Part shown: piece after piece, positions 5,481-5,772 of the stretch
Numbering within the stretch: the first letter of the stretch is position 1
How the letters are laid out: each line of letters begins with the position of its first letter
Assembly (NCBI GenBank): GCA_017475845.1
Contig: JAFVEU010000300.1
Coordinates: 1 to 5,772, forward strand
DNA: 5,772 nucleotides
Direction of reading: 5' to 3'
Source of the DNA: Lachnospiraceae bacterium
GTDB lineage: Bacteria > Bacillota > Clostridia > Lachnospirales > Lachnospiraceae
Position numbers and translations under genes: made by a program
The notes under the pieces: generated by a model
What the model was told of the DNA's origin: nothing
Databases searched by the model: none
The model's input: the letters and a program-made list of their open reading frames with translations, nothing else

Positions 5481-5772
5481 TCAGCCTGGCAGTGGCAGCG
5501 TGAGGTTGCCCTTGTAATCTCCCTTACCTGTAAGGTTCACATTCTTTTCGGCAATAACAGCATCATAGTCCTTCTTCTTAAGGGTGAGCTTATTCCCGCT
5601 TAAGGATATTTCTGCCTTCTTAACCTTGTCTCTCTTTGGATTCAGAAATACTTTTGAATCATTCACATCTGCCATGGAGAGATCCGCATGCTCGATCCTG
5701 AATTCCACGGGCTTCTTCTTAAGGGCTTTATTTGCGGTCTTAATATCTGTCTTATTTTCCTTGCTTATACCG
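5481..5772 (-). CDS. C-terminal part of a probable secreted or surface repeat protein (5' end outside window)
   Basis: The frame is open to the right edge of the window, with the first complete codon at 5771-5769 and a TGA stop at 5483-5481; 96 residues are visible. The protein is Lys-rich and looks beta-stranded, with alternating segments such as KVFLNPKRDKVKKAEISLSG and NKLTLKKKDYDAVI. The end GKGDYKGNLTL (82-92) resembles the G-x-G-x-Y-x-G ending of Ig-like or Big-like repeats common at the C-termini of Lachnospiraceae surface proteins. There is no LPxTG motif, hydrophobic anchor or charged tail, so if exported it is not sortase-anchored at this end. A GTG at 5708 is internal to the open frame and is not favoured as the start. 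Function is not recognised, and the surface-protein call is an inference from weak similarity. A strong terminator follows. Confidence 0.55.
   Translation of the reverse strand, partial: GISKENKTDIKTANKALKKKPVEFRIEHADLSMADVNDSKVFLNPKRDKVKKAEISLSGNKLTLKKKDYDAVIAEKNVNLTGKGDYKGNLTLPLPG

Overview
The window looks like chromosomal DNA of a gut or rumen Firmicute, most probably a member of the Lachnospiraceae (Butyrivibrio/Roseburia-like). This is an inference. It rests on the style of hybrid histidine kinase (Hpt followed by a helical tail), a DUF3798 lipoprotein, an Rpn/PDDEXK_2 nuclease with a heptad-repeat tail, strong AGGAG-type ribosome binding sites and moderate GC by eye. No rRNA, tRNA, CRISPR array or insertion sequence is visible.

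Positions 1-4324 hold three plus-strand genes with gaps of only 26 and 29 bases, so they probably form one operon that starts upstream of the window. The first is the C-terminal end of a hybrid kinase or related phosphorelay protein carrying an Hpt domain. The second is a DUF3798 lipoprotein with a periplasmic-binding-protein-like character, anchored on the outside of the membrane. The third is an 807-residue hybrid histidine kinase with an extracellular dCache sensor, HisKA, HATPase_c, a complete receiver domain and a C-terminal fragment of a second receiver. Together they look like a membrane phosphorelay with a dedicated extracellular binding protein. The dCache domain carries residues spaced like the amino-acid-binding signature known from dCache_1AA sensors.

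Positions 4342-5271 hold a convergent minus-strand gene for a PD-(D/E)XK nuclease of the Rpn (recombination-promoting nuclease / PDDEXK_2) family. Its C-terminus contains five perfect 7-residue repeats encoded by a 21-bp tandem repeat. Inside it, in frame, a strong Shine-Dalgarno sequence precedes ATG codon 201. This matches the arrangement by which E. coli rpn genes make a short C-terminal antitoxin (RpnS) from within the toxin gene, and it is the most interesting signal in the window.

Positions 5272-5480 are intergenic. They carry the likely promoter and a dyad for the nuclease gene and a strong rho-independent terminator for the gene to its right. Positions 5481-5772 are the 3' end of another minus-strand gene, probably a repeat-bearing surface or secreted protein, which continues past the window edge.
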